From: Laccaria trichodermophora
Taxonomy: Eukaryota; Basidiomycota; Agaricomycetes; Agaricales; Hydnangiaceae
Assembly (NCBI GenBank): GCA_018417955.1
Contig: JACTVC010000024.1
Span: 310,001 to 374,000 of the forward strand
DNA length: 64,000 nt
Direction: 5' to 3'
Shown here: one piece after another, positions 11,122 through 23,182 of the stretch
Position numbering within the stretch: the first letter of the stretch is position 1
How the letters are laid out: the number at the start of each line of letters is the position of its first letter
The notes under the pieces: generated by a model
The model's input: the letters and a program-made list of their open reading frames with translations, nothing else
What the model was told of the DNA's origin: nothing
The model's database searches: none
Program-made: the position numbers and the translations under genes

Positions 11122-14100
11122 ATGCTACAGGTACGTGTTCAATTTATATTGTTCGCCTTGACCTGCTGGTTCAAAAAGTTTCCCTCTGACCTTTACCGCG
11201 ACCTTGACCTTGTCTTTGATATGCCACAGAACGTCCAATGTGTGACACGTTCTCGGAAGGCTACAATTCCTGACATACCTCTTCCCGAAACCCACGCAAA
11301 ACCTGGTACCAGAAAACGCGAGGCGAAGGTCTGAATTTTCATCATGTAACCGACGCTTTTCACTCATTTGAAGATATAGGATGTCATGAAACCTCGCGCC
11401 AGTAAACGCAAAGCCATCACGGAAGATGTTGAGGTAGGGGCAATTCCAATTTAACGCTTGCTTTACAACTAAAAAACCGTAGCCTGCCATTGCAGAACAA
11501 GGAGAGGCTGAACCAACAGAAGCTGAGGTGGGCGAAGAACAAGAAGAACACGACGCTGGTGGATCAGGATCCATTTCTGTGGAAAAAACAAATGTACGGA
11601 GTCTCCCATCCACTCAATTTGTCACTCATGTTGAGCCATAGACTACAACGAATAATAATGCCACTGGTAGCGGCGAACAACCTTCCATCACTCTTTCTAC
11701 GAATTCTGGTGGACCCAGGAACAATGAGGTAGGAAAACGTCTACCAGCTCATTGCCTTACTAAATCTCGAAATTGTAGAATATCGATGACATAGAGCACG
11801 TCGCCACTACTATTCGTGACATGAGGCCGCCTCGAAGACCCAGACCCAGACCAAGACGATTGATTCATGGGTCAGATCTGGAGAACAATGATGACCAAGA
11901 CGACCAATTCCTCTCATCCCACAGAGGTTATCGCCAATTGCAATGCACTGTTCGCGACAATGGCTCAGATGGCGACAAGGCTGTTTTCAAAGGCTTCAAA
12001 TCACGTGTTCCTAAACTTAGCGACAGAAATGCTGACATCGACATGGAGGATGCTCAGTATGATCCTGAGCATGAAGACCTTTCTGTTCAAAATGCGGCCA
12101 TTGCAGGAGCCGACGACCCTCTCAACACGCTGCCTCAATCTCCTTTAGCCCCGACCCCCCCTTCTGTAATTTCTGCCCCTTCACCGGCAGCCATTGACAC
12201 CAATTCAAAGCAAGACCCTGAGGCTCAGGAAAGTGATGCCTCTGGTTCTGATTACGAGGAACCTGTTCGACGCTTCACAGCTTCCCAAAAGGGCTGTGCT
12301 CATGTCGCCGACAACAACTTTGCTGGTGCTGAGGATGAGGGTGACACATCACCCCCTCGACGCTTTGCCGCTTCCCAGAAGAAAAAGGGCCGTGCTCATG
12401 TCGTCGATGACAACTCTTCTGGTGCTGAGGACGAGGGTGACACATCGCCCCCTCGACGCTTCAAGGGCCGTGCTCGTGCCGTCGACAACAACTCTTCTGG
12501 TGTTGAGGACGAGGGTGAAATTGGGGAGGATGAGGGTGATTACAACGAGGAACCAAATGGTGAACCTTTGGCTGTTGAGTCACTGGAGGAACTTGTCAAC
12601 AAGAAAACCAAGGATGCCACTGATGTTGCATGCTTACTTCAGATGGTACCTTCGCGTCAACCCAGGCCTGATAACAAAGATTCAGATAGCCAACATTCCG
12701 GTGGTGATTACATGCCTAAGCCCTCAAAGGAGAAGTCAGCTCGACCACGTCCAAATAACGATGGCGCGTTTGAGTTGGTGGATCAGGATGAAGGAGACGA
12801 TGAACAAGAAGCCACTCGCCACAAATCGGGTCCTCTTTCGAAAGCTGCAAAAGAGGCCGCCTTCGCTGCTCATCAAGAGTATCTCGACAAACTTGAAGCC
12901 TTGGCTTCTGAGCACGACAAACCCTTGAAACTGTTCCTATGACTTGTTGCTCAAGAGGTCAAGTCAAGTCATCGTTTAAATCGCTGGTCAGCCTTCCAGC
13001 ACTGGTATGCTTGACATGGTGACGTCAAGAAAACAAAAGAAGGTGAGCAACTCCAACATCCATGTTTTACCCCCAGCTAATTACTAGCGAAAATCCAGTT
13101 TCTGCCCAAGCATGGACGAAGTTTGTCACCAAAATTTATAATCAGGAACTCAAGACACTCGGAGTGAACCCTTCTCAAGAAGATATTCACAAACATTTCA
13201 AAGAACAGCTAGATTATTATCACGGTGTCATAGGCTCGTTTTTGGAATCGAAGCGAGATGACGGGAAGTTCCCGCAAGTGGTCAAGAAAGTGGTTGAGCC
13301 ATTTGTCAAGTTGGTGTGTTTTTACATTGCTAATACCCTGTCTCTCGATAATAACATATGTTAAAGGCCACTCGAGCATACAAGGAGACCGGGATTCAAG
13401 TCTTTGGATTTGCCATCGACGTCAACGCCAATTCAACTTCAAGCCTGGCTTGGGGGGGCAGCCGCAAGTATGAGAAACTCTGTGAACGCTACAAGTCCTC
13501 TGTCGAGACTCAGCTGAGAGATTATGAAGGAATGTTCAAGGTGGCAGAGATGGACCAGCGATTGGTGGCCACAAACGGCGCGTTGATTCACTGTGAACCA
13601 AGGTCAACTGAGAATAAGCGAGATTGCCTTATGCGGGTTCTTGGCGAATTTCTGCGAAGCGATCTGAGTAAGTTGGTTCCTCTATCCATTTCAAGACTTC
13701 TCAAAGACATAACGTTCATTTAGTCGAAATCTTCACTGCCCGAAGTGAGGATGGGAGTAACGTGAAGAAGGTCACAATGAACTGGTCTTGGACCGACTTT
13801 GCATACAAGAATGAGGTCACCATCATTGGTTGGGGACTGGTGGATGATTATCCTCGTGAAGGATTCTCATTGAAGGGTAAAGGAAAGGGAGAGGCTTTCT
13901 TCCAAAGAATTGTCCAGTCCCGCATCACTGAGTACAAGTGAAACAGTAGTAAGCTGAATGCAGACGAAGAAGGTGACGATGATTTGGTCATATCGCCCTA
14001 TGTTCGCATTGTTTCGTGGACACCAGGTGAGCTTTGTGAGACTGCTCTTGTCATTCATGTAATTGACTACTCAACATTAGAACAATGCAAGTGTCGTGTC

Positions 14101-15198
14101 ATTAAACAGCAACACATCCCCCTGGTGATAGATGTCACAGGCAAGGTTTTATCTACAGTCTTCAACTCGAAGGTGTGGGCAAAGGCAGCAGAAGCCACCG
14201 GCCATAGCAAGCCTCACCAGAAGTCAGCGCGACCGCTAAGCGATGATGAGGAAGACTTCGAAATGCCCATCAAGATACCTCCCTGTTGTCCACCTCCCTG
14301 CCCAAACACTTTACGAGAGGATCCCGATGCAGTGCCCCCTCACTTGCGATTTTCGCCAGATCGTGAACAGAGCTATAACAATCAGGCTGCTAGCAACTTC
14401 GACACACGCCCTCCTCACTCAAGATATACAATAGATTCTCAAGATCATGACCAGGACACTTACAGTCATGCACATAACAATGCTGGTACACGTCCCCCTC
14501 ACTCTCGATCTACAGCAGATTCTATTGATTGTGGTCGTGATTATCCTCGACGAGTGCCCAATAACTCTCCCCCTTACTCTCGATCTACAGCCGATCCCGT
14601 TGATCATTATCCTCAACAAGCTGCTGACAACTTTGACGCACATCTCCCTAGCTCTCGGTCCTCTCGCGATTATGAACAAACTCAGCCTCGACTTCCCATC
14701 TACCCTCAGCCAATCAAGTCTCATGGAGTTCTCGACCATCCTCGAAACATCTATCATGGGGATGAAGATGACCAATATCGGTTCACCCGTGATTTCGCTC
14801 CTGCCCCTGGTCAAAAGCGGTACTATGAAATTGACCCTGACTTACAAGGGGGTGGCCGAGAGCCATACGGACCTCCAACGCTTGATCATCGCCTTCCATC
14901 ACATGACCACTACAATGCTGGCTCTTCGGGTGCTCAGCGTCATCATCTCCTGGAAGATGGCCAGGGCCTCTCAAAGTGGCCATACAACAAAGACGATATG
15001 GGATGGCTCGGTATCAGCTCTTCCGAACTACAGCCACCTCAGAAAAAGCAGAAGATATCGGAAGTGGAGGAAGGGACACGCAAGGTTGCTGCACTTCCTA
15101 CACAGCGGATTCCATCTGGAAGCCATCCCACAGAGAATGGTAGACCTGGCTCTTTGAAGGATTCAAATTGGGGTCATCCTTCAAACGGAAGGCGTTAA
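11122..15198 (+). pseudogene. Conserved Agaricomycete hypothetical protein with disordered acidic N-terminus, four internal stops
   Basis: I can join exons 11122-11130, 11230-11328, 11380-11433, 11483-11728, 11779-13042, 13099-13313, 13367-13667, 13724-14026 and 14081-15198. All joins are in frame, with mostly canonical introns of 49-99 nt. The N-terminal half is disordered, with repeated GAEDEGDTSPPRRF-type units and basic patches. A conserved core follows: AQEVKSS...WSAFQHWYA-HGDVKK, then a region with WSWTDFAYKNEV and HIPLV-D. The C-terminus is rich in Ser, His and Pro. Stops in frame are TAG 11639, TGA 12940, TGA 13012 (within WYA-HGD) and TGA 13939; the natural end is TAA at 15196. The function is unknown. 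I recall the core from other mushroom genomes but cannot name a domain. Confidence 0.6.
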
Positions 15199-15209
15199 GT
15201 TGCACTTCT

Positions 15210-15615
15210 CTAGTATTTGAACTTGTCCTGTAGCGTTCCTTGGAATCACTTATATGATTTTCATGTATATGCCTTATGAATATGCCTTATGTATATGCCT
15301 TTGTATGTTATGCTGCCTTTTTTCGTGTTAAGATCACCTGACTTAAATTTCCGTGAAACATTAAGTCACTTCATGACTGGTTGGTAAGATAAATTTGGGG
15401 CCAGTCAATATGTTTCAAGCCTTCTCTTCTGCTATAGTATAAGGTTGTTATAAGTTTGTTATAGTATAAGGCCTGGTTAGATTATAAGTTTCAAGCCTTC
15501 TCTCTTCTATAGTATAAGGCTTGGTTGTAATAAGTTTGTTATAGTATAAGTCTTGGTTGTTATAAGCTGCAAGCCTTCTCTCTGTTACAGCATAAGGCTT
15601 GGCTGTTGCTGCTGA
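15210..15615. repeat. Imperfect tandem TATAGTATAAGG-type repeats
   Basis: Several degenerate copies of a unit near TATAGTATAAGGCTTGGTTG, separated by AAGCCTTCTCTCT-like spacers, follow the previous gene. Above them is AT-rich sequence with repeated TATATGCCTTATG. I see no gene. Confidence 0.6.
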
Positions 15616-15639
15616 CAGGCACATTTAGAATTTAAATAA

Positions 15640-15970
15640 ATATATACTTGGGAGTCCCAGAGGATAAATTTAGGTACATATATACTTGGGAGTCCCAGAA
15701 CCAAATGGGAGTCCCTCATCCTGGGGAGTCCCAGGGAATAGGACATATTTACCTGGGAGTCCCAAAGAATCAGATGGGAGTCCCTTACCTTTAGGAATCC
15801 CAGGGAATATAATATTTGGGACTCCCACAGAGGTGGGACTCCCATGGAAATGTAAGAGGAATCTGGAAGTCCTAGGAGATACCATGGAACTCCCATGGGA
15901 GTACCTGGCTAATACCATGGGACTCCATGAAATAGGTGGGACACACCATGGTATTGGACCCTCATAGGGT
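15640..15970. mobile_element. Remnant of an element family with GGGAGTCCCA motifs
   Basis: At least ten copies of the near-palindrome TGGGAGTCCCA lie in both orientations. The right side ends in AATAGGTGGGACACACC, which resembles the AATAGGTGGGGCACTG end of the E1 family. No left terminus or target duplication was found, so this is probably a short or truncated non-autonomous copy. Confidence 0.5.
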
Positions 15971-16079
15971 AGTCATATTGGCATGGACTAACTACCCTAA
16001 GAGGGTAGGGTTAGGTGGTTGCCTGAAGTGGACTGAGCAAAGTGAGTGCTGTAGTATAAGTTCAGGTTTAAGTCTAACT

Positions 16080-16470
16080 ATGTGTACCAAAAGTGGGATT
16101 AAATATATGTACCAGAAGTGGGATTAAACATGAACTGGGATAAAAAATGTGTACCAAAACTGGGATTAAACATGTGTACCAGGGGGAGGAGGAGCCACGA
16201 GCTGAAGGTGAGTGGCAACAAAGACTTGGGTTGGAAGAGCTGCTTGGTGAAGCAAAGAACAACAGGTGCTGTCGGGTAACAGCACATCCCTGTTTCACTT
16301 TTATAAGCTCTTCAGGTTCTTTGCATAGCATTCAAATGTGTGTAGCCATGGCATTGGACAGCCTTATTGTTCACCTTGCATCATTCTGACTCAACATGAA
16401 CTGGGATAAAAAATGTGTACTGAAACTGGGATAAAAAATGTGTACCAAAACTGGGATTAAACATGTGTAC
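16080..16470. repeat. Repeats of a GTGTACCAAAACTGGGAT unit
   Basis: The unit GTGTACC-A-AACTGGGAT-AA-CATG recurs at about 16083, 16110, 16148, 16170, 16410 and 16440, in tandem and dispersed. Looser copies occur at 17157 and 17280. No gene is visible; a short open frame between copies lacks any recognisable domain. Confidence 0.6.
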
Positions 16471-16472
16471 CA

Positions 16473-16700
16473 GGGGGTCCAGGGGGCGTGCCCCCGGCAA
16501 GCTGTGACCAGCACCGGAGGTATGGCCGAGCGTTAGCGAGTGCCGTGCCGTAGGTGCGGGTCTAAAGCTTGTCTAATATATAAAGAGAGGACGGTTGACA
16601 GTTATTACGTAATAGATCATGTAAGCAGCCTCTTTGTCTTTTACTGAGCCGCGTCAGCGGCGTTTCCTGGGAATGTCACACGGTGTGATCACAACCACAG
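16473..16700. repeat. GC-rich member of a dispersed repeat family with hairpins
   Basis: This stretch holds GGGGGCGTGCCCCC and GCCGCGTCAGCGGC, both self-complementary, plus a TATATAAAG box. Diverged relatives of its first 90 bases (GGCAAGCTG, then GCCGAGCG, AGCGAGTGCC, GTAGGTGCGGGTC) lie at 17185-17250 and 17340-17420. In those copies nearly every CpG has become CA or TG. I cannot assign it to a known class. Confidence 0.5.
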
Positions 16701-17184
16701 AACTTTGTGTTGGTAGCTCCCAACCACATTCTGTTATAGTAAAATATTGTATAGTACTACATTAATCTTTTGTGAGTGTTTTTGTGGTCACACCTCTCTG
16801 AGCAGCCTCAATTTTGCTTTTTCTGTACTATTTTTTACCCCCCATTTCATTGGTAGTGTATATTTCTCCTACTTTGAGATCTATGCTGATTAAATTTCAG
16901 GTGGATTTTAGTTGCTCAACAGACTTTCATCAGTGGCCTACTGAACTGTAATTTATGGTGCATGGTATGGTACTGTGTAAGCCATAGCCAAGGGTTGAAA
17001 ATCAAAAATTATGGCCAGCTTTGTACTGCTGACTGCAGTTACAGTACAAAATGTAGGACTATATGGGTGTGGATCTAAATGTAACTTTGATGATTTGGAT
17101 TAGAATAAAAATTTGAATGAGGGCAGTTTAACTTTGGTGATTAAGATAAAATGTGTGTCAGAACTGGGATTGAAAATATGCACT

Positions 17185-17420
17185 GGGAGGTCCAGGGAGC
17201 TTGCCCTGACAAGCTGGCCAAGTGCAGCCAGTGTTGCTGCAGGTTAAAGTGTATTTTAAAAAATTTAAATAAAGTATAAGTACCAAAACAGGGATTAGTA
17301 TAACTTTGAGAAACATGTACACCACAGCTATCAGATTTTTATGAGATAGTCCAAGGGTCTTCCCTTTGGCAAGCTGGCCAAGTGCAGTGAGTGCCAAATC
17401 ATAGGTGCAGGTCAGAGCAT
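17185..17420. repeat. Two CpG-decayed copies of the 16.5-kb repeat
   Basis: Copies at 17185-17250 and 17340-17420 share the frame GGCAAGCTGGCCAAGTGCAG and then AGGTGCAGGTC-A. Each is followed by AT-rich sequence and a TAAGTACCA-A box. The surrounding 16700-17740 holds no gene that I can support. Confidence 0.5.
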
Positions 17421-17742
17421 AATTTAAATTTTTCAAATTTAATAAGATGTAAGTACCATAAGCTGGGGTTTTAGTGGGTATGAGAGCAGGGTGGCCTCTG
17501 GGCTGGAACTGCTACCTTTATGCAATGCAGCTGCTCTGAGTCCCACACTGCTCCAGTGTGAGCATGCCTAACCACATTTCCTCAGGGTGAGTCAGCATTC
17601 TTCCAACAGGGTGCAATCCCCTGTGCTTGCATACAAGGATAACACTGTTAACTGTTGTATGCTACATAGCTCCACCAAAAAAAAAAAAAAACATAGATCG
17701 AAAATGTGCACTGGAACTGGAATAAACATATGTACTGGGTGA

Positions 17743-18862
17743 CAGCACTTCAGTCACCCATTTTAGGGTACCTGTGAGGTATATGAATTCTTTGATTTAG
17801 GGGACCTCCATGGTACCCATTCCAAGGGTGGTATAAGAGCACATACCAATACCATGGTACCATGGTATGGAAAACCCATACCATACCAATACCATGTTAC
17901 CATACCATACCATGTCACCTCATACCATACCATGCCATACCATACCATCATACCATACCATACCATACCATACCATCATACCAGGGTGTCTGGGGTCCTT
18001 TTTCAAAATATATAAATTCTTTCTGCAGGCTGCAATACTGGTCCATTGGGTGCCATTTTTTGTGGAAAGCTTCTTGATGTTTTTCCCAAGATTTTAAGAT
18101 ACAAATGGAGGCTATATAGTCAAATCCATCCTTTGAAAATCAGTTCAAATGAGCTTAATCCCAGCTTTTTCCATGCATCAAAAGCCATTTATTGATACAT
18201 ATCTTTCCCAGTCCTTTCAATTACAATTAGAACAATATTCATCACAAATAAATCAATGCTGCATCAGTATTTGAGAAGCAAAGAAAAGAAAACATTTTGT
18301 GTATTGGCTATAGTCCTGGACCATGCATGATACCATGCATTGCAAAAGCATGGACTTGAGCTAAATTATTATCCAACAGCCTAGGCTGAAATATGCACTT
18401 CAACTAATCAACTACATTAAGTACCCTTCACAGATGATTCATTTCAAAAGCCTGAAATTTGGATTCAAAAAGTGCCATGCTGTTGCTGTCAAAGAAGTAT
18501 GTGTATATATTTACTATTTGAAAACTACATATGATGGAATCAAAGTATTGTTGTTCTGAGAATTTGACCAAAGTTGTCATTATCAAAATATTTGGTCCAA
18601 TCCAAAGTCTTGTCAATTGGAGAGCCAGGGGTACAGATTAAGGAAGCTCCTGTTGGCCATGGCCTCCCAAAACCATGATACTATGTTCAGCCTTATTCAT
18701 ATCACATGTGGTATGATAATATCATACCACAACCATTCATACCATACCACAACTATTCATACCAAACTATGGTATTGCCCCCTCACCATACCATACTATG
18801 GTATTGCCATCTCACACCATACCATACTATGGTATTGCCAGGCTACATCTTGCTCCAATGTT
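17743..18862 (+). mobile_element. CCATACC-family element, copy N1
   Basis: The left end begins CAGCACTTCAGTCACCC, then a GGGTACC box and an array of CATACCATGGTATGG-type motifs. The interior includes a conserved GTGTCTGGGGTCC block, and a second CATACC array lies at the right (18705-18840). Nearly the same sequence starts at 63689, and diverged copies lie at 60960 and, inverted, near 31000-31975. Minus-strand open reading resembling LLDN-LAQVQAFA-IMHG persists in N1 and N3 and may be a gene remnant, unrecognised. The right boundary is approximate. Confidence 0.65.
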
Positions 18863-19190
18863 GAATGCCCTTCACATTGATGCTGGATGGTGACGCTGTT
18901 ACCTCGGCACTTGCTTCCATCTACAACCTCGTCGCAGCATACAACAACAATGTTGCTGCCATACTTGGAAGTTCTTCACCTCGTGGTATCAACATATCTT
19001 CCACATATTTGTTGCGTAGATATGGACTGCCTTTTTTAGAAATATCTTTTTCCAATATCTTCGACATTCATCCACCCACAGTATTCTTAATAATTCTGAC
19101 AAAAAAAAATTGCTTAAATGAAATAAAAGATTTTAAATTTCTTTCAACTAATTCCAGTAGTTAAAAGGTAGCATTATTATTGATATTTAC
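18863..19190 (+). other. Unassigned stretch with one possible coding remnant
   Basis: A reading of about 60 residues (18865 onward, with AVTSALASIYNLVAAYNNNVAAILG) looks more protein-like than its surroundings, but I recognise no family. It decays into AT-rich sequence by 19090. Confidence 0.2.
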
Positions 19191-19194
19191 CCCA

Positions 19195-19600
19195 TTTTCC
19201 CCCATTATCCCCACTGGATATATAAGCCAGGGCCCGCAGTGTTACATTCTGCCTGAGTCTTTAGGAGATGTAATTCGGTTTCAGTCATAGCTATGTCAAA
19301 CCTTCATTAAACTTCTTAAAAATTGGTGGAATGATGGGTATTTATATGTTTTACTACGATATATAACCAGTCTATTTTTTAGAGTAATAATAATTGAGAT
19401 ACAAATGGTTTATATTGCTACAACAAATTTTATGCAAAAAGACCGGTCTGAATTGGTCTGAACATGGTCCATGGACTGCAAAAGACTGGTCTTAGGTGGT
19501 CTGGTTCCCTCAATATCTGGGTTGGTTCTGGACCAGTTGCGGTCCACGGTTGCGTGTTTTCGGGGCAAAAAACCGGACTGAACCGGACCTGCAAACACTA
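19195..19600 (+). mobile_element. ACCGG-motif element, copy G1
   Basis: The body starts around a TTACATTCTGCCTGAGTC box and ends in an array of GGTCTGGTTC, ACCGGTCTGA and GAACCGGACC motifs. The right terminus is GGACCTGCAAACACTA. The same body occurs at 45225-45492 and inverted at 45757-46140, and the terminus TAGTGTT-GCAGGTCC recurs at about 44765 and 45757. This is reminiscent of hAT-type ends, but I found no transposase or target duplication. Confidence 0.5.
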
Positions 19601-21306
19601 TGGTCACCATCTTGCCAATGGCAACATGGCCTATGCTCTTTGAGTTAAAAACGGAGGGGGAGGGATGTAGTGTTGCTCACCTGGATATTCACCATCGTTT
19701 GTCGCATCATTAGTCACCATTTGTCTGTTGCAAGTTGTGACGGTGACGTGGCCCTTCAAGTTCTTGTCAAAAAAGAAAAGGAAAGGGATAGAGGAGTCAG
19801 CTTGCTCACCTTAATTCATGGGGTCAGTAATGACGATTTGTGTCATTACCGTCTGGACAATGTGTCATGTTTGCTGGCATGCCAGGTCATCTTCATCCCA
19901 TTGAAATGTTGTGCACTGATGGGCTGGTTGTGTGGCGTTCCCACGTCGTCATTGAGGGGGTTCGAACGATTGATGCAGGAGGTGGTGGTGACAAAGAGGA
20001 ATGGTGGTGGAGACGAAGGTGAGAGTGAGGAAGGTTGAGCTTGGGTTGCAAGTATTTGAACACAGAGTTTCTGAGTTTGAAATGACTTGTATGAATTTTT
20101 GCTCTCTGTGCATGGACTTTGTTTTGGCAAACATTATTACAAGGTGTATTTGGATGCAACTAATGTATATTTCAAAGTGGAAAAGCACCTATTAACCATC
20201 TCTTACATAGGCCTTGCCTTTGAGTGAAATCTGGCAGATATGCTAATTTTGTGGTAGGGTGGTCACCATGTTTACAGCAGACCTGGCACCCATGTATGAA
20301 CCAGCCGATGGCCAGCTGGGCCTGGGCACAGCATAAGTGCTACTGATTATAATTTATCATGTAAGTTATCTTCTCTAAAATTCAAAGACCAACCAACAAT
20401 TCATTGTGCTGCATTGGTATATATTCAAGATATCATGCAACACCAAAACAACAACATCAATCCTATTTTGAAACTTTTATTTCAGCAAACTCTTGATTTT
20501 GGTCCATAATGAAAGAAGTTTTCTGGGCATGTTTTACAAAAACGACAGGTTGGCATTAGTTTTTATATCTTGCTTTTATTTGAATTGTTTCAATTAGGGA
20601 CTAAATTCACCTTGCAAAAGGTGCAAGAATCTATCAGAGGAAGAACAGTGCATTCAAACCATTTATGTTGTGGTGAAACACTCTACAGCTGCAACAACTA
20701 CACAAGTCTACTGTACTGTGATGATGATGCAACATGTGGTCTCTGTGCACAATATCAACTTCAAGCAATCTCAGAGTTCTTTGAATGCTCAGTCATTTTT
20801 GTGGACAATGGATTATACTTTGTGTCATGAACAGGTTCCTTATGGTGTGTGAAGAATGTTATTTTTTTTCAAATTGATATAACTTCAACACTTTTGTATA
20901 GATCCTTTGATGGTTCAAAAGCGTGTGGAACACTTCTCACTTCAACATTGGAACTTACCAGAGTGGATAGAACAATATATTCACAAATTGCAGGACAGCC
21001 ACCTCTCAGAATATCAAATGGTAACCACAAAACAAGAAACAAAAAAAATCAAAATGCAGCTATCAAATACCAAGCAGTCCAGAGCCATTGCAATGAAATC
21101 CAACAATACTATGCACTGAGGCTTTGATCACTAGTGGAGTGAGGGAGGTTGAAGTGAAGACTGATAATTGGGTCAGCCACTATTGCTGGTAGAGCTACCA
21201 TCCATGAAATCTATTGTGAAATGGCACTTGTTCTTGGATATAAATGAACTTACTACAGTTGAGTCAAGGATGGTTGGCAATGGCCATTCGAAATAGCCTA
21301 TGGGTC
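19601..21306. other. No recognisable gene
   Basis: This is AT-rich sequence with short open frames only. Two adjoining plus-strand frames (20570-20830 and 20849-21127) are slightly protein-like but match no family I know. I support no feature here. Confidence 0.3.
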
Positions 21307-22543
21307 AGGTACTTTACCTTCCTCACAGATTCCAGATGGACTCCATCTGGAGCAGACTTAAACCTACAATTTCATCTCAAATCCATCTGGAGTCTATCTG
21401 GAGTCCATGTGGCCTCCACCCAGAATCCATGTAGCCTGCAGATGAAGTTCATTGTTAAGGGGGAAGGTTATTGTTTCCAAGTTTAAGAATGTTTTCAAGT
21501 GTTACATCAGGAAAATCACTTTTTTCCTGGCACAAACATGTTTGTCACAAACCTAGAATATTCTTAGTATCAAGCTCAGAAAAATACATGAATAAATACC
21601 TGTGTATTGAATGCCTGCTTTACATATGGCCCTCCATTCTTATCATGAGCTATGACTACCAGATTTGGAGCAGATCCATTGCCAGGTGAAGGATTACAAT
21701 ATTTCTGGCATAGGAAGTCTGCTACTCAATGATTGATGTAGTGATAGGCATCCACAATAAATCAAGTAGTTTTTTCCCAAATCTCCCAACTTTCATTTGC
21801 AGCTGCAGTTGCAAGTACTTGACAGCCTTTATCAATACAGATATAATCAGGCCTTGATTCTTCTGTTGGATAAATCTTTCCTAGCCAGTTCAAAATATTT
21901 GTTGGTGATTCTGACTTACAGTGTTACCATTTTTGGTAATTGGTCATGTGACCACCCTCCTGGTGACCTGTCAGATAGACCCTGATTTGTAAAATCATGC
22001 TTGCCTTGTTTTTCTTCACTCTTTCATCAAATTAGATAAAATTTCTTTTTTGGGGTATATACAGAGGACCCTGAGATGGATTCTGAAAGCAGTGCCTGAT
22101 AGCAAATACAATATATGCACCATTCCTATTTTTTTCTGAATTTTCTGCAATTTTCTCTTTAGAAACAACCAAATTTCCTTTTTTGGACCTCTACCCTAAA
22201 CCCTGAAATCACCACCCAACAAGAATGACCATTGTCCCTATTTTTTTCTGATTTTTTTTCTATATTTTATTGCTTTTTTAAAAATTTAGTATAGCCACAC
22301 CTTCCATATTTGGAAATGCACTCTGGATCCTGAAAGAAACACCCAATGCCATCACTAACAGTGGGATATTATTACTATTAAAAGAAAAGTAATATAAATT
22401 CTGAACTAAACCTCCTGGACTCCTGGTGGAATCCAGGTGCCAAATTGGCTGAGTTCCCAGCCAAAAAAATGAACTGGACTGCAGGTGGACTCTGGAAAAA
22501 TCAGCTGAACTCACCTGGAATATGTGGGGCAAGTAAAGTCCTT
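21307..22543 (-). mobile_element. Degenerate KDZ-type element A with CxC6 transposase remnant
   Basis: The left end AGGTACTTTACCTTCCTCAC and the right end GTGGGGCAAGTAAAGTCCT are inverted relatives of the shared terminus. Both are followed inward by TCTGGAGTCCATGTGG-like motifs. The sequences outside the ends (TATGGGTC and GTTTGTAG) do not match, so there is no readable target duplication. A minus-strand transposase fragment (21630-21930) lies within. The copy is old. Confidence 0.6.
21630..21930 (-). pseudogene. CxC5/CxC6-type KDZ transposase fragment
   Basis: On the minus strand the segment reads as the catalytic part of the family. It has SPTNILNWL, then EESRPDYICIDKGCQVL, then an FIVDAYHYINH-like block and CNP-GNGSAPNLV. 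It aligns directly with the intact gene at 36443-41534 and with the copies at 43.2-44.7 kb and 46.5-49 kb. Several stops interrupt it. Only about 100 residues remain. Confidence 0.7.
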
Positions 22544-23182
22544 GTTTGTAGTGTGCAAGTTGGAGAAGATAGTCTGCATCACATTGAATGAGTGTTTATG
22601 GTTGGCCACAACTGATAGCTTGTTGCTTGGCAATGCTGCCTGTGAGATACTTCTGTTGATGGACAGGCTGGAAAGTCCAGACTGAGAAACTGGTGATTGC
22701 ACATATGCCATATACACTGTCGCAGCCACAGGCCTCCAGTTGCAAGGCTGCCTCTTTGAGGCCATTACTTATACTTCTGTAGACCATGTTGGATTATGGG
22801 TAAGGTGCAGTGCTGTGACATTCTGTCACTCTGAACACTATCAGGTCAATCTCACATACTTGAATTTTTTTTTTTTTTTTTTTTCAAAGTGAGATCATAT
22901 ATGAAAATCACAATAATCCAGGTGGCTGGTTTCCATATTGCCTGCATCCACCTGAAATCTCAAATAGCATATTCCTGTGGATCCTCATTCCCTCTTGTAG
23001 TGGGACCGAAAATTGAAAAAGAAAAAAAATCAGCCTATAATGAAATCTACCCCTAGAATAGGTTTTATGAGTAGAATCTGGCTCTACTGCATCTATTTTT
23101 AGCCTGATATGTGTCAGTTTGTGTTTCCACCATCAATTGCTTCTTCTTTGGGTTAATTTGGGTGTTCCCTCCCATCAATATC
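22544..23182. other. No gene; poly-T tract
   Basis: AT-rich sequence with a run of T at 22866-22884. I see no coding feature. Confidence 0.4.

Noticed and set aside
17763..18097. Frames with HTIPYHTIPY or VWYGMVWYGM repeats
   Set aside because: They are translations of the CATACC array and recur in every copy of that element.
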